A stretch of 64,000 bases of DNA, taken from Toxotes chatareus (lineage: Eukaryota; Chordata; Actinopteri; Toxotidae). The notes beneath the pieces are model-generated. The model saw only the letters and a list, made by a program, of their open reading frames with translations. It was not told the origin of the DNA and made no database searches. The stretch covers positions 12,289,741 through 12,353,740 of the forward strand of contig CM028894.1 of the NCBI GenBank assembly GCA_016801885.1, given 5' to 3'. Each line of letters starts with the position of its first letter. Within the stretch, counting starts at the first letter, position 1. Of the stretch, positions 13,701-34,207 are shown one piece after another. The translations under genes were made by a program, and so were the position numbers.

Positions 13701-15958
13701 CTGTACACATTTCCCAACACTGGGATCTTGAATTTAGTGGTCCTGAACTTTGAACAAAGCTTGACCACAGACCTAGCGTTTGTAAGAATGGACCCTCGGA
13801 TGGTGTGTGTTGTGTTGATGACCCATTTAGCTGATTCCTGAGAAACCACACACTATATTTCTTAAATTTTAATCATTTTGAGGGTATGATTCAGAGGTCA
13901 TGTCCCTCCTAGACCTCCAACTCACAAAAAACATGTTCCATTCATATGGAAAAAGTCATGACCATGTTTTACTGTTGCTCAACCCTTGGTAACTCTTTTC
14001 CATCACAACATAACACACAGGTTACCTTCACAACAATATGCAACTATTTTACTAAATTTAGAATTAGAAAAATATAAGAATAAAACAAAATATTCAAACG
14101 CTCTACTCCCCCTTCACGCATGTGTGCGAGATCACACTCAACGCACTAAATTTGATTTTTCATTAATGCTGTAGGTGAGGATTCATTTTCGTCCATAAAC
14201 CCAACCCCAGCTTATTCTGATGTTAAACAATAGTACACGCACTACACAAATCACAGTATTTATTCCTCTTTTATTACTCTCAGTAATCTGTGCACTGACC
14301 GTATGACTGACATCCTACTTACAGCTTTAAAATTGTATAACTGCTCGTCCTCTTACCTGTAGTTCATTTCCAAACTTATGTAAGCTTATCCGTTACTTGT
14401 ATAAGAAAGCACAGCTTTCCAGTTCACTCCTGGCTTTGCTGAAATGTGGCAGATTTGTTGGTCATGTGGAGAGGGCTAAATCCTACTTTCTCAATAGCAT
14501 AAAACTTCTGCTTTCTCACTTCTGTTTTTTCTTTGTAGAGTCTAGCCTTTGCCAGGCTTACAAGTTATATCAGCACCTGAGAGACAACATTCAACACTTG
14601 CTCTTAGAAACACACAACACAACACTGACACAATGTCGGTGTTATTTTCATCTTATAAATTAACACTTTGTCTTTAAAAGTCACTTTCAGTTTCTGTCAG
14701 TGCACTTATTACAAGAGGCCTCGTACCAAACCAAAGAATAATTTGCATCATATTGGTCAGAGTGATGGATGGTACTGTTGATTCCTGCATCTAACAGTAC
14801 CATTGGAGCAAGCATGCATCTCTCTAATCTAAACAGATAGTTCTGCCTCAGTGGGGGAACAGAAAGGCTTTGTGTGTGTCTGTGCATGTGTGTGTGTCTG
14901 TGCGTGCGTGAGGGATTGACAAATGCCGGTCTCAAGATACACAGGCCAAGTCCAGGCTGAATCAGGGGAAAGAGATTTCACTGCAATAATCCAACAAGTT
15001 AAGAGGCTAACAGGGCGCCAACTGTGCTCAACAAAATTCAGGTATATGCAAACACACACACACACACACACACCAAGCGCAGTTCATACAAAGGAATTAT
15101 ACTCACAAGCTGACAAGGGAATTCAGCTAAAATAGCATTTACTGATGTAAGCCAATAATAACAAGGAGTGTTAATGCCCTCACCTGCTGCCCTGCTCACC
15201 CTCTCACAGGGCAGTTTGAGTCAAAAACCCTCAGCTATGAATTCAGAGGGCATATGCTTATTCTCATTGAATGTTTCTAAAATCAAGTCTTCCATCACTG
15301 GTTTAAACTGGGTGAAAATAACCATTAAGTTATAGCAACACCGTTCAAAGAATGTTCAAGAAAAAATGAACACTACAACCTTCATGAAGGCACATTTCCT
15401 GTTATATGAAACTGCAATAGTTAAAAAATAAAAATTTAATAAAAAAATAAATATTTCTCGGACTATTTACTGTGACCAGTAAAACTGCCACTGGGGTGAG
15501 TACCTCATAATATAATGAACAATAATAATGACTGCACAGAATGCATAGACTTACTTAACTCTTATTCTAATGTTGTATAATTATTTAAAGTGAATGCCGT
15601 AGTGCTTCAGTGGTTAGTAGGTTAATATACACCAACCAAAAATGAGATGCAGGCTATCTAAAGTGATGTAACATTATGGTAAATAAGCGACTTAATGCCT
15701 GAAAGATGGGTGGAATATTTTGTATTTTTAGTTTATATATTTAGTTCTTAAAAAGCCTGAAAAATAGATTATTCCAAATATGGGCTGACTGACAGGTATT
15801 TAAATCCTATTTTAAGTCAAAGGTACCTCACCTGTTTGTGAGACACGGCAGTCCACCCCAGCACCTTTGCTCTTCCGTCTGACAGCCACTCGTCTGAACT
15901 CCTCCGTCTCCCGGCTGCAGTTCAGAGTCAGACTATTCCTCTTCTTTAGGTCAAACAT
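7727..15958 (-). CDS. fgd4: FYVE, RhoGEF and PH domain-containing protein, FGD4/frabin-like
   Basis: Sixteen exons on the minus strand: 15832-15958 (ATG), 13424-13552, 12652-13231, 12042-12516, 11697-11842, 11448-11604, 11235-11373, 11024-11082, 10645-10788, 10329-10501, 9848-9878, 9661-9744, 9406-9531, 9169-9312, 8678-8818, 7727-8047. They join in frame into 991 residues. Order: a long low-complexity N-terminal part rich in Ser-Pro (residues ~1-400), RhoGEF/DH (~413-600, begins [20 protein letters not shown]), PH1 (~625-725), FYVE (~762-828, with [14 protein letters not shown] and NKVCKTC, eight zinc cysteines), PH2 (~858-950). FGD proteins activate Cdc42 and remodel actin. The FYVE and PH2 residues ([33 protein letters not shown]) resemble FGD4 more than FGD1/2. 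Human FGD4 is 766 residues, so the N terminus is longer here. The family is certain; the paralogue number is inference. Confidence 0.88.
12652..13231 (-). other. Ser-Pro-rich region of the FGD gene (exon 3)
   Basis: This single exon encodes about 193 residues with well over a dozen Ser-Pro dipeptides. Several are in the minimal proline-directed form S-P-x-K/R: SPVRA, SPVRG, SPVRH, SPGKR, SPLRE, SPAKN. The neighbouring exons add [10 protein letters not shown] (exon 2) and ERSPLKPL (exon 4). The spacing is irregular, so this is motif accumulation, not an exact DNA tandem repeat. It lies just upstream of the catalytic RhoGEF domain. Such sites are typical of CDK or MAP kinase substrates; which kinase, if any, is not shown. 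Confidence 0.8.
13309..13329. repeat. (CA)n microsatellite
   Basis: Short CA array in FGD intron 2. Confidence 0.9.
15051..15074. repeat. (CA)n microsatellite
   Basis: Short CA array in the 2.3 kb FGD intron 1. Confidence 0.9.
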
Positions 15959-16703
15959 CGTTAGAAAGTAGAACCAGCTCCAAATTCAGCCCGATTTTCC
16001 CCCAAAATACAGAAAGCTGAGACAGGAAGAGCGACGTGCCACAGACCACCAAGACTCTGCCTTCCACCGCTTCACGTGCTCAATCACCGTCGTTAATCCA
16101 CAGCTTTTTGATAGTTAGCGCCGCCTCTGATTGAAACCCTCACACGCCCCCTGAGCGAGCCCCTACCGGAGCGCACCGACCAATCAGCAGGCGCGCACTC
16201 ACCTCCAACACCTTGAAGGTAATCTTAAAGATAAAACGAGACAGCGAGGCCTGTTCTTTGCAAGGTGCCAGTGATTTGTGCGCACAAATTCGATGCTTTG
16301 ATGAGGAGTCCAGAGTGCGAACCATTACGCCATGTATCCGCTACATATAACCAATAACAACATAGTGTAAAAGGGTGTAAAAGGCTTTGGTCTATCTTAG
16401 GTAGAAATATTTTTTATGTCCAAAATAATACACGCCCTTGCTCTCTGTCAGTCTCTTCTCATTCATATGCACACTTGTGCACACACATGCGCATATAAAC
16501 CTGCTGCATCTGCAGAAAGTTTACTTGAACATGTGGATTTTGGACTTTGGACCGGCCTGAAATCGGAGGATCGCCGGTCAGATCCCTCGAATTCTTCGCG
16601 TGATCTTTATATATAATATCAACTGATTATATATTTTGTCATAAATGGCGAAAGACTGGGATATGTAGGCTTCGTGCAGTCGTGATAAAACCGTATGTAT
16701 ACG
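15959..16703. promoter_or_regulatory. FGD gene 5' region and intergenic stretch before the tRNA cluster
   Basis: About 740 bases between the FGD start codon and the first tRNA gene. The part next to the gene (to about 16150) is relatively GC-rich and should hold the 5'UTR and promoter. No clear TATA box or coding frame is seen. The rest is ordinary AT-rich spacer. The promoter assignment rests on position only. Confidence 0.35.
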
Positions 16704-16786
16704 GTCAGGATGGCCGAGCGGTCTAAGGCGCTGCGTTCAGGTCGCAGTCTCCCCTGGAGGCGTGGGTTCGAATCCCACTTCTGACA
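16704..16786 (+). tRNA. tRNA-Leu (anticodon CAG)
   Basis: An 83-base gene with intact acceptor stem (GTCAGGA paired with TTCTGAC, discriminator A), A box GGCCGAGCGGTC, anticodon loop carrying CAG, a long class II variable arm and B box GGTTCGAATCC. It is followed within 10 bases by a short T run (CTTTT), a plausible Pol III stop. It is the outer end of the left arm of the large inverted repeat and the only leucine gene here on the plus strand. Confidence 0.95.
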
Positions 16787-17130
16787 ACACATCTTTTCAT
16801 CTCACCCCTGACACTAATCTACTTACCTCTTCAATGCATACCTTTGTTGTGCATCCTGTGTCTTTACACAGACCAGCCGGACAAGCACACAGGACAGTAC
16901 ACAACATAATTATATTTTGCTTGGTTTGCTCAAGTCCACTGTCGTGTACAGACAACATCCACTAGATGGGAGCAAAGGACAATGAACACCTAATACAAGT
17001 CCAGTTTCAGGCAAGTTATATCAGCAAACACATTCAATTCAAGTAAACTTTCTGCAGACTAAGGATGTTTTTCTGGCCTTGATATGTTATTATCAAATTA
17101 TATGTAATGATTAATAGTCCTTTTTACATT

Positions 17131-17186
17131 CATGGTGTAATGGTTAGAACAGTGATCTCAGTTCAAGCCTCAGTGGGAGCTATTTT
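17131..17186 (+). pseudogene. Degenerate tRNA-Gln relic
   Basis: The stretch keeps ATGGTGTAATGGTTAG of the D arm and a decayed T arm (AGTTCAAGCCTC), but the anticodon arm is collapsed by deletion. It cannot fold as a tRNA. An inverted copy with the same decay is at 18461-18510, so the loss happened before the inverted duplication. Confidence 0.75.
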
Positions 17187-17442
17187 TAGGAGGTAAGAAG
17201 TGTCTTTGCTCACTTCTGGTTAGATTACAAATCTTTGTTTGCAGTCAACCAAGTGTTTTTCATTGGAAATAGGTTCCTGTAATGATATACTTGAGTTGAA
17301 ACTTGGAACACCTTTCAAGCTACAGTAAAGTGTGACTTTATACTGTTTTGAACCACATACATATTCATTGTTGTCACAGTGTCACTGCACTCACCTGGTC
17401 ACTGCTATCGAGTCAGCCAGCAGAGGGAGTGGGTTTCTCAGT

Positions 17443-17514
17443 GGTTCCATGGTGTAATGGTTAGCACTCTGGACTCTGAATCCAGCGATCCGAGTTCAAA
17501 TCTCGGTGGGACCT
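17443..17514 (+). tRNA. tRNA-Gln (anticodon CTG)
   Basis: A 72-base gene: GGTTCC acceptor, A box-like TGGTGTAATGG, anticodon loop ACTCTGAAT, B box AGTTCAAATCT, ending GGGACCT. Acceptor pairing is complete with one G-T wobble (GGTTCC with GGGACC). The downstream TTTTT at 17521 would serve as a Pol III stop. Its 5' flank (CAGCCAGCAGAGGGAGTG...) is shared, inverted, with the other glutamine genes. Confidence 0.93.
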
Positions 17515-17550
17515 CATCTTGTTTTTAAGAGTTATTATTTAACAGGTTAG

Positions 17551-17572
17551 ACTTCCACTTCTGACAACCAGC
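17551..17572 (+). pseudogene. 3' end remnant of a tRNA-Leu gene
   Basis: CCACTTCTGACAACC matches the T arm/acceptor end of the local tRNA-Leu genes, and the following CATTTTCAACCTGAATAGAT matches the 3' flank of the tRNA-Leu at 18318-18400. The rest of the gene is absent, so this is a deletion remnant. Confidence 0.6.
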
Positions 17573-17949
17573 ATTTTCAACCTGAATAGATACTTCCGAA
17601 ACAATGTTAGAATAAAAAATATTGATGAGCACTTGAGAGTAACTACAATGCTTCTCTTAAGTTACAACCAAGAGAGACAAGATCGTAGTTCACTGTACTC
17701 CTCTGAAAACACCAAACTAAAATCAATCACTTTTTAAAAGTTTGATCAATGATGATATATAATGGTAATCAAAATCTATCTTGAGCAAACTATTAACCCT
17801 TCTCTGAACACATTAACATATTTCTCATTTCAGGCAAAATGGAAAACTTCATCAAAGAGCAAAATGAGTAATTGCTGCAGTTATTCTCAAGAGCTCATTC
17901 ATATTTTTGACCCAACCATACAGGTATTCAGTTTGGTGAAAAACGACGG

Positions 17950-18005
17950 CTCCAGGGGAGACTGCGACCTGAACGCAGCGCCTTAGACCGCTCGGCCATC
18001 CTGAC
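17950..18005 (-). pseudogene. Truncated tRNA-Leu (CAG) lacking the T arm
   Basis: On the minus strand the first ~56 bases, from GTCAGGATGGCC through the CAG anticodon and most of the variable arm, match the intact leucine genes. The sequence then departs abruptly. The B box, T arm and 3' acceptor half are missing, so it cannot be a working tRNA gene. Confidence 0.85.
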
Positions 18006-18137
18006 TGCATAACATCGCATTCTGTCTAATCCAAAGTGAGCAAAGACATCACCTCCAACAAGCACAAGGTAAGTGTGTTTCCCTACACTGGGCGGGTTAG
18101 TCTTTATAACTGTAGTACCTTTTACAAAAGCAAGTTC

Positions 18138-18209
18138 AGGTTCCACCGAGATTTGAACTCAGATCGCTGGATTCAGAGTCCAGAGTGCTAACCATTACAC
18201 CATGGAACC
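18138..18209 (-). tRNA. tRNA-Gln (anticodon CTG)
   Basis: A 72-base gene on the minus strand with canonical GGTTCC/GGAACC acceptor pairing, CTG anticodon and B box AGTTCAAATCT. One T-stem pair is a T-G wobble (TGAG where the others have CGAG). The 5' flank with CTGAGAAACTCACTCCCTCT mirrors that of the plus-strand gene at 17443. Confidence 0.92.
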
Positions 18210-18317
18210 ACTGAGAAACTCACTCCCTCTGCTGGCTGATGTGACAGTGCAGTAAAGTGATACTAAAAAACTGACAGTAACATTATGTTGGTATCTATTC
18301 AGGTTGAAAATGTTGGC

Positions 18318-18400
18318 TCTCAGAAGTGGGATTCGAACCCACGCCTCCAGGGGAGACTGCGACCTGAACGCAGCGCCTTAGACCGCTCGGCCATCCTGAC
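18318..18400 (-). tRNA. tRNA-Leu (anticodon CAG) with a first-pair acceptor mismatch
   Basis: Body, anticodon, variable arm and both internal promoter boxes match the other leucine genes. The last acceptor base is G where the others have C (TTCTGAG, not TTCTGAC), so position 1 opposes a G. Function is therefore less certain than for its neighbours. Confidence 0.85.
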
Positions 18401-18460
18401 TGCAAACAAAGATTTGTAATCTAACAAAGCAAAGACACTTCTTACCTCCTAAAAATAGCT

Positions 18461-18510
18461 CCCACTGAGGCTTGAACTGAGATCACTGTTCTAACCATTA
18501 CACCATGAAT
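18461..18510 (-). pseudogene. Degenerate tRNA-Gln relic (inverted copy)
   Basis: Same collapsed tRNA-Gln as at 17131-17186, on the opposite strand within the right arm of the inverted repeat. D-arm and T-arm traces remain; the anticodon arm is deleted. Confidence 0.75.
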
Positions 18511-18846
18511 GTAAAAAGGACTATTAATCATTACATATAATTTGATAATAACATATCAAGGCCAGAAAAACATCCTTAGTCTGCAGAAAGTTTACTTGAA
18601 TGTTTGCTGATATATCTTGCCTGAAACTGGACTTGTATTATAGGCGTTCATTGTCCTTTGCTCCCATCTAGTGGATGTTGTCTGTACATGACAGTGGACT
18701 TGAGCAAACCAAGCAAAATATAGTTATGTTGTATACTGTCCTGTGTGCTTGTCTAGCTGGTCTGTGTAAAGACACAGGATGCACAACAAAGGTATGCATT
18801 GAAGAGGTAAGTAGATGAGTGTCAGGGGTGAGATGAAAAGCTGTAT

Positions 18847-18929
18847 TGTCAGAAGTGGGATTCGAACCCACGCCTCCAGGGGAGACTGCGACCTGAACGC
18901 AGCGCCTTAGACCGCTCGGCCATCCTGAC
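18847..18929 (-). tRNA. tRNA-Leu (anticodon CAG)
   Basis: An 83-base gene on the minus strand with full acceptor pairing, CAG anticodon, long variable arm and intact A and B boxes. It is the mirror partner of the gene at 16704-16786 in the inverted repeat. Confidence 0.95.
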
Positions 18930-19040
18930 TGCAAGCAACAACCCTCAGTCTAATCCAAAGTGAGAGAGGACATCACCTCCAGGAAACAAAGTGAGTGAGT
19001 TTCCCCAAAGAGGACAGGCTATAGTCTTGTAACAGTTAAC
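18930..19040. repeat. Direct repeat unit flanking tRNA-Leu, copy 1
   Basis: The sequence after the tRNA 5' end (GCAAGCAACAACCCTCAGTC ... CTATAGTCTTGTAACAGTTA) recurs almost unchanged at 19257-19370 after the next tRNA-Leu. A more diverged version lies at 18006-18115. The near identity of two copies points to a recent tandem duplication of tRNA plus flank. Confidence 0.8.
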
Positions 19041-19173
19041 AGTTTTTCAGGTGGACTGAGTGTAATGCAGTGCATAGCCAGCTGATGTTTTAGTTACTCT
19101 CTGAAGTGCACACCGATAGTTTGAACTGACATATATCATTACAGGAACCTTTTTCCGATGAAAAACACTTGGC

Positions 19174-19256
19174 TGTCAGAAGTGGGATTCGAACCCACGC
19201 CTCCAGGGGAGACTGCGACCTGAACGCAGCGCCTTAGACCGCTCGGCCATCCTGAC
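19174..19256 (-). tRNA. tRNA-Leu (anticodon CAG)
   Basis: An 83-base gene on the minus strand with intact acceptor, D, anticodon, variable and T arms. Its 3' flank (TGATATATGTCAGTTCAAAC side, 19078-19173) is nearly identical to that of the gene at 19947-20029. Confidence 0.95.
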
Positions 19257-19370
19257 TGCAAGCAACAACCCTCAGTCTAATCCAAAGTGAGAGAGGACAT
19301 CACCTCCAGGAAACAAAGTGAGTGAGTTTCCCCAAAGAGGACAGGCTATAGTCTTGTAACAGTTAGCACT
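19257..19370. repeat. Direct repeat unit flanking tRNA-Leu, copy 2
   Basis: Second copy of the unit at 18930-19040, again directly adjoining the 5' end of a tRNA-Leu gene. Confidence 0.8.
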
Positions 19371-19404
19371 AACCTCTTAGGTAATATCTCTTAAAAACAA
19401 CGTC

Positions 19405-19476
19405 AGGTTCCACCGAGATTTGAACTCGGATCGCTGGATTCAGAGTCCAGAGTGCTAACCATTACACCATGGAACC
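19405..19476 (-). tRNA. tRNA-Gln (anticodon CTG)
   Basis: A 72-base gene on the minus strand with canonical acceptor, D, anticodon (CTG) and T arms; the T stem is fully paired (CCGAG/CTCGG). Its 5' flank shares CCCTCTGCTGGCTGACTCGA with the other glutamine genes. Confidence 0.94.
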
Positions 19477-19848
19477 ACTTACAAACCCATACCCTCTGCT
19501 GGCTGACTCGATAGGGCAGCACAGTGATCTGTTAGTTTAACGTCAGACAGATGGTACCTGGGACAATGAAGGACAATGAATATATATGTAGGTCTTTTCT
19601 TACCTGTAGCCTCAAAGGTTTTTCAGGTGGACGGAGTGTAATGCAGTGGCCAGGTGAGTGCAGGCAAACTGGCAAACATAGGTAATGCTTTAACTAAGGC
19701 TTTTATTCACTGTGACAATAATGAATATATATGTAGTTCAAAATAGTATAAAGACAAACTTTCCTTACCTGTAGCCTGGAAGGTGTCTCAGGTGGGTTGG
19801 AAAACATTGTGGCAACAGTGACTAGGTGAACACACACAAACTGTGCAT

Positions 19849-19946
19849 AGCCAGCTGATGTTTTAGTTACTCTCTGAAGTGCACACCGATAGTTTGAACT
19901 GACATATATCATTACAGGAACCTTTTTCCGATGAAAAACACTTGGC
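19849..19946. repeat. Direct repeat of tRNA-Leu 3' flank
   Basis: The stretch TGCATAGCCAGCTGATGTTT through GGAACCTTTTTCCGATGAAA and CACTTGGC is the same, by eye, as 19076-19173. Each copy ends directly at the 3' end of a tRNA-Leu gene. Confidence 0.85.
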
Positions 19947-20029
19947 TGTCAGAAGTGGGATTCGAACCCACGCCTCCAGGGGAGACTGCGACCTGAACGC
20001 AGCGCCTTAGACCGCTCGGCCATCCTGAC
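19947..20029 (-). tRNA. tRNA-Leu (anticodon CAG)
   Basis: An 83-base gene on the minus strand, intact in all arms and internal promoter boxes. It is the last tRNA in the cluster, about 440 bases before the mapk11 start codon and on the opposite strand. Confidence 0.95.
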
Positions 20030-30678
<10,649 letters not shown>

Positions 30679-33234
30679 GCCGCCCTCTGCTCTGCCTCTA
30701 CCTGGACAAGGACCTCGTACTCAGTGAAGTGGGAGAAGGACTGTGGCAAGAAAACTCTGCATTCCCGCTGCTCAGTGTGACTGTGTTTGATTGCCTGTCA
30801 TGAGATGTTTTTGAGCAGCGGAGGGGGGGCTGGACGGTCTCCACGGGATCAGATCAGCACACATCACAATTACTGGGAGCATTTTAGAATGAGATAGAAG
30901 AATCCCTCCAGTGCCGAAAGTTGCTTCCTCTTATGTTTCCACTCTTACGTGAGGTTAAAATGCGGAACAGCTCAACTCGTCTACGTCAGGGATCACAGAG
31001 GACGTGAGGATTCATACGAGGGAGTAACTTTAAGGAGCTGAACTTTGTTTACAGGGCTGATAGAACGAGATGGAAAGAAGAAAAAAAAAAGCACTCTAGG
31101 ATTTCCAAAGCAACGACAGGCCAACTGATCCCTCATCATGACAAATACCATAAGCAGTCACTGCTTACATATATGGAATTCATGTTTAAAAGCTTGCTGC
31201 AGTGCTACGTCATGCCACAGAACAGCTTTAGCCTGCATACTACTGCATGATTTTTGTGCATTTTATTATTATAGCATATTACTGGTACTGTACTATAACC
31301 ATCAAGACTGCTTATTGCATCTGCCTTACTGGTTTTAAACCAGTTCGAGGGTCAGAAGAGAGGCATTGCCAGGAGCGTGACCAACTTTCAACCCGTTTAT
31401 CTTCATCGGTTCCTCGCCATAAAAAAATATGAAACAAAACCAAACAGAAAGCAGATGTTCTTCCTCTGATGAAAATCATCCTCTCCTGCTTGTGGAATAG
31501 TAAACACCAACTGTGCTATTAATTAGCAAGGTAATTGATATATGCCAAAGCTGGAACAGAATGACTGTGCTGCAGGTCTGTGTTTACAGTGCAACCTCGC
31601 TTCTCATATACAGTTTCCGCTGATGGCTGATTTCTGATCACCTGTCGGCTTTGTCACCATGCCACCAGGTTTCTGTGGTTGGCTGCTGTGTCTTTTACAG
31701 CCATGGTTTGTGTTTACAATAATTAAGATTGCAGGCATTTTGTAAACTGTTAGAAACAGTCTCCAGAATGTGCGTAAACAGTGCTGGATAAAAATCTATT
31801 ATACAACTTGTAGCTCCGTCCAAGCAACGACCGGTCAAACACTCGGACTGACGGGTTGTGTTAAGCAGCCGTATTTGGCTGTCTGTGGTAACCAGGGAGC
31901 TCATTGGTGATCTTTCATGTTTCCTCAGGTTCTTTTCAGTTTTCATGATGCTTGAATATTATAAAGGAAACTCCCCAGACTGCACACATTCATTAGTGAC
32001 CACAGTATTAAAGCCCTGGGGATGTTCTTTACCTCATTTGTGAGTATTTAAAAGTTGCTGCAGCTTATAGCTTATTGCAACATTATATTATACCCACAGT
32101 CGTATAAGGAACACCCTCACAGGGGACACTTGTATAAGAAGCATGAGCTCAGTGCACAATGGCTGACTTCCTCCCTGACACTGTGTTATTCATCTTGCAG
32201 CAGACTGGAGTTTTGGTTCTTTTTTTTTTTTTTTTTTGCTGAGGTAGAAATAATCTGCTTGTGTTAGACCACACTGCACACGGCCAATGAACCACAGGTT
32301 TTGATAGCTAAAAAAATTAAGGTCAGTGAAAATGTCACAAGGTAAAGAGGACAAAGCATGAAGTCTCATGCTCGAAAAAAAAAAAAAAAAAACTGTCTGT
32401 CTGGCTTACCATGCATCTTCAGTGTAGCCAGATAAACCTTATATCTGGCTATTCTTAAACCTAATCTTTATAGTATCTGGATACGTGTTGAACATGGATG
32501 TTTTCTGGGTTAATTTCCTTTAATGACAAGTAGCAATTTTCTGGGTTAGTTAGCCAAACTGACCTTTTAATGCCAAGCAGCTGTGGTGCTTTGGCTCCCA
32601 CTCAGGTTTAACTCAATGAATTAGATTATTTCTACCTCAAACCTCATTTTTGAGAAACACCAGAAAGGAAACATATTCTGAGCTTTTTTTTTTTTTTTTC
32701 TGTAACGGTTCACACTGGAGTGGTACACGTAGCCTTCTGTGCAAGTTGTCTATGAACACTGGATGCAAAATTTGCAGAATTTACAGTCCAAGCGAATCGA
32801 AGCTGTCCGTCTCAGTCAAAGCGTGTTAGAGCTCTGAATGTTCAAGTGTTATGTGCTTATGTGGATGTTGTACATGTGGTGGATTTGAATAGCAAACTGC
32901 AAACCGAATGTATATGTATACTGTATGTGTGTATGTTACAAGTTAGAAGTGTCTTTTGAATACATGGTGGCATGTGATTCCGCTGTAGCCATGAGTTTCA
33001 GATCAATCAACTGAATGTCAGCTCATGATTTTCCAACAATTCAGATGATTTTCTCATTCATCATCACTTTGGCAAGTCTTGGCTTCAACAGAATAAACAC
33101 CATCATTTCTGTTTGTCGGTCTAACATATTCTCTGCACATTATATTATGTGGTCAAAACAGGGATGTCCAGGTTTTGGTCTTTTAAGTCATAGTTGCAGT
33201 TAAAGAATATCAATTCTACACAATTCAGGGATCT

Positions 33235-33500
33235 TTTAGACAACAATGTCCAGAGCGTACCCTGCCTCTCGCCCAGAATGTTAGCTGGGATTGGTTCCAG
33301 CCCTCCTGTAATCCTCAAAAGGATTATAGGAGGAAGGCCCTTTCCTGGTTCGACATGACAGTACCCCCATACACAAAGCTAGGTCCATTAAGACATTATT
33401 TTGCCAGACCTCAGCCCCATGAACTGGAACACTGACTGTGACTCAGGCTTTATCACCGTGCTCCAGGGGCTGAATTGGAGCCACTTTCTGCCATCATAGC
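33235..33500. mobile_element. Degenerate teleost transposable-element relic
   Basis: Two stretches resemble common teleost repeats. TAGCTGGGATTGGTTCCAGC followed by CTCAAAAGGATTATAG looks like a SINE-type tail. GGCCCTTTCCTGGTTCGACA through CACAAAGCTAGGTCC and CATTAAGACAT resembles a decayed transposase-derived sequence of a DNA element. No open frame or terminal inverted repeats are visible, so class and ends are uncertain. Confidence 0.5.
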
Positions 33501-33534
33501 GACACAGCAAAGCCCATGGTTTTGAATGAGATAT

Positions 33535-33715
33535 TCAGTAATGACATATCATCATACTACAATATTGTATAGCAGTACAGTACTATAGCTGAATAAATAA
33601 TACATATAAATACAATACTAAAAATCAGTGTTTAGTATTATAACATATTATAGCACAGTATGCTATAGAAAAGTAGAGTATAAAATAGTATAGTGACATT
33701 GTTATGACAGTAAAA
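33535..33715. repeat. AT-rich TATAGTA-type low-complexity tract
   Basis: Irregular repetition of TATAGTA, TATTATAGCA and AATACTA words over ~180 bases on both sides of 33620, able to form many short hairpins. No coding potential. Confidence 0.7.
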
Positions 33716-33746
33716 ATCATTTAAGTACGTTATTAATGGATCAAAT

Positions 33747-33795
33747 ATATATACACACACACACACACATACATATACACACATACATATAAACA
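33747..33795. repeat. CA/TA dinucleotide microsatellite
   Basis: An ATATATACACAC... array of mixed CA and TA units upstream of mapk12. Confidence 0.9.
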
Positions 33796-34207
33796 TTACC
33801 ACATAATTCCATATTATAAGGAATATTCCATGGGTACCTTAGGGGTGTCAGCTTTACGTGGGCAGATGTTTGGATGGTTTGGTGGTGGTTTTTTTTTTTT
33901 TTTTTTCCACATTGTAGACACACCCACAGACTGCCCTGGGCAACCAGGACCCATGACTAACAACGCGTGTGTATATGTGTGTGTTTGTGCGTGTGTTGGG
34001 GGTGTAACTGGCGACCCTGCGAGGCGCACAACTGGTCGGCTGGTTCATCTGGAGGAATTTTGCGCCGCACCAAACTCTTCCCCCGCAGGCACGAACAGCG
34101 CGTCCTGGGCGTGCGAAATCCAAACTTCATTTCTTCACATGAGCGAACCGGACCCAAGAGGCGAGCGGACCCGCATCCTGACCTCAGCCCTGTTGAGTCT
34201 GTAGGGT

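Larger units (their letters stand above)
16704..17246 (+). repeat. Left arm of a ~540 bp inverted repeat in the tRNA cluster
   Basis: Starts at the first tRNA-Leu gene and continues through ~460 bases of flank to GCAGTC. The same order appears inverted at 18398-18929: ACCTCTTCAATGCATACCTT, the CACTAGATGGGAGCAAAGGA stretch, AAGTAAACTTTCTGCAG, and a degenerate tRNA-Gln relic. Identity is very high by eye with small indels (543 versus 532 bases). Confidence 0.85.
18398..18929 (-). repeat. Right arm of the ~540 bp inverted repeat in the tRNA cluster
   Basis: Inverted counterpart of 16704-17246. Reading on the minus strand, it begins with the tRNA-Leu at 18929 and ends at GCAGTC, where the next tRNA-Leu starts immediately. 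In the left arm that following tRNA gene is missing. Confidence 0.85.
30679..34207 (+). other. mapk11 3'UTR and mapk11-mapk12 intergenic region
   Basis: No gene seen. mapk11 transcripts probably end within it. Candidate AATAAA signals are near 33090 and 33593, with an ATTAAA-like signal near 32007. The region includes poly-T/poly-A runs (32219-32237, 32374-32391, 32684-32699), a transposon-derived stretch (33235-33500), an AT-rich TATAGTA-type tract (33535-33715) and a CA/TA microsatellite (33747-33795). The last 200 bases before 34208 are GC-richer and likely hold the mapk12 promoter and 5'UTR. Confidence 0.5.

Noticed and set aside
7727..15958. Calling the FGD gene fgd2, because human FGD2 is near MAPK13/MAPK14
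   Set aside because: The kinases here are mapk11 and mapk12, not mapk13/14, and the FYVE and second PH residues look closer to FGD4. The neighbours (rpap3, atp23) also fit human chromosome 12.
18668..18934. Open frames over the tRNA genes (peptides with AERSKALRSGRSLPW)
   Set aside because: They are shadows of the tRNA-Leu sequences, repeated wherever a tRNA-Leu occurs.
17401..20029. CRISPR-like array
   Set aside because: The repeats are tRNA genes and their flanks in a vertebrate genome, with irregular spacing.
33814..34204. Several overlapping open frames just upstream of mapk12
   Set aside because: They overlap in many frames, contain a poly-T run and include promoter/5'UTR sequence; none looks like a protein.
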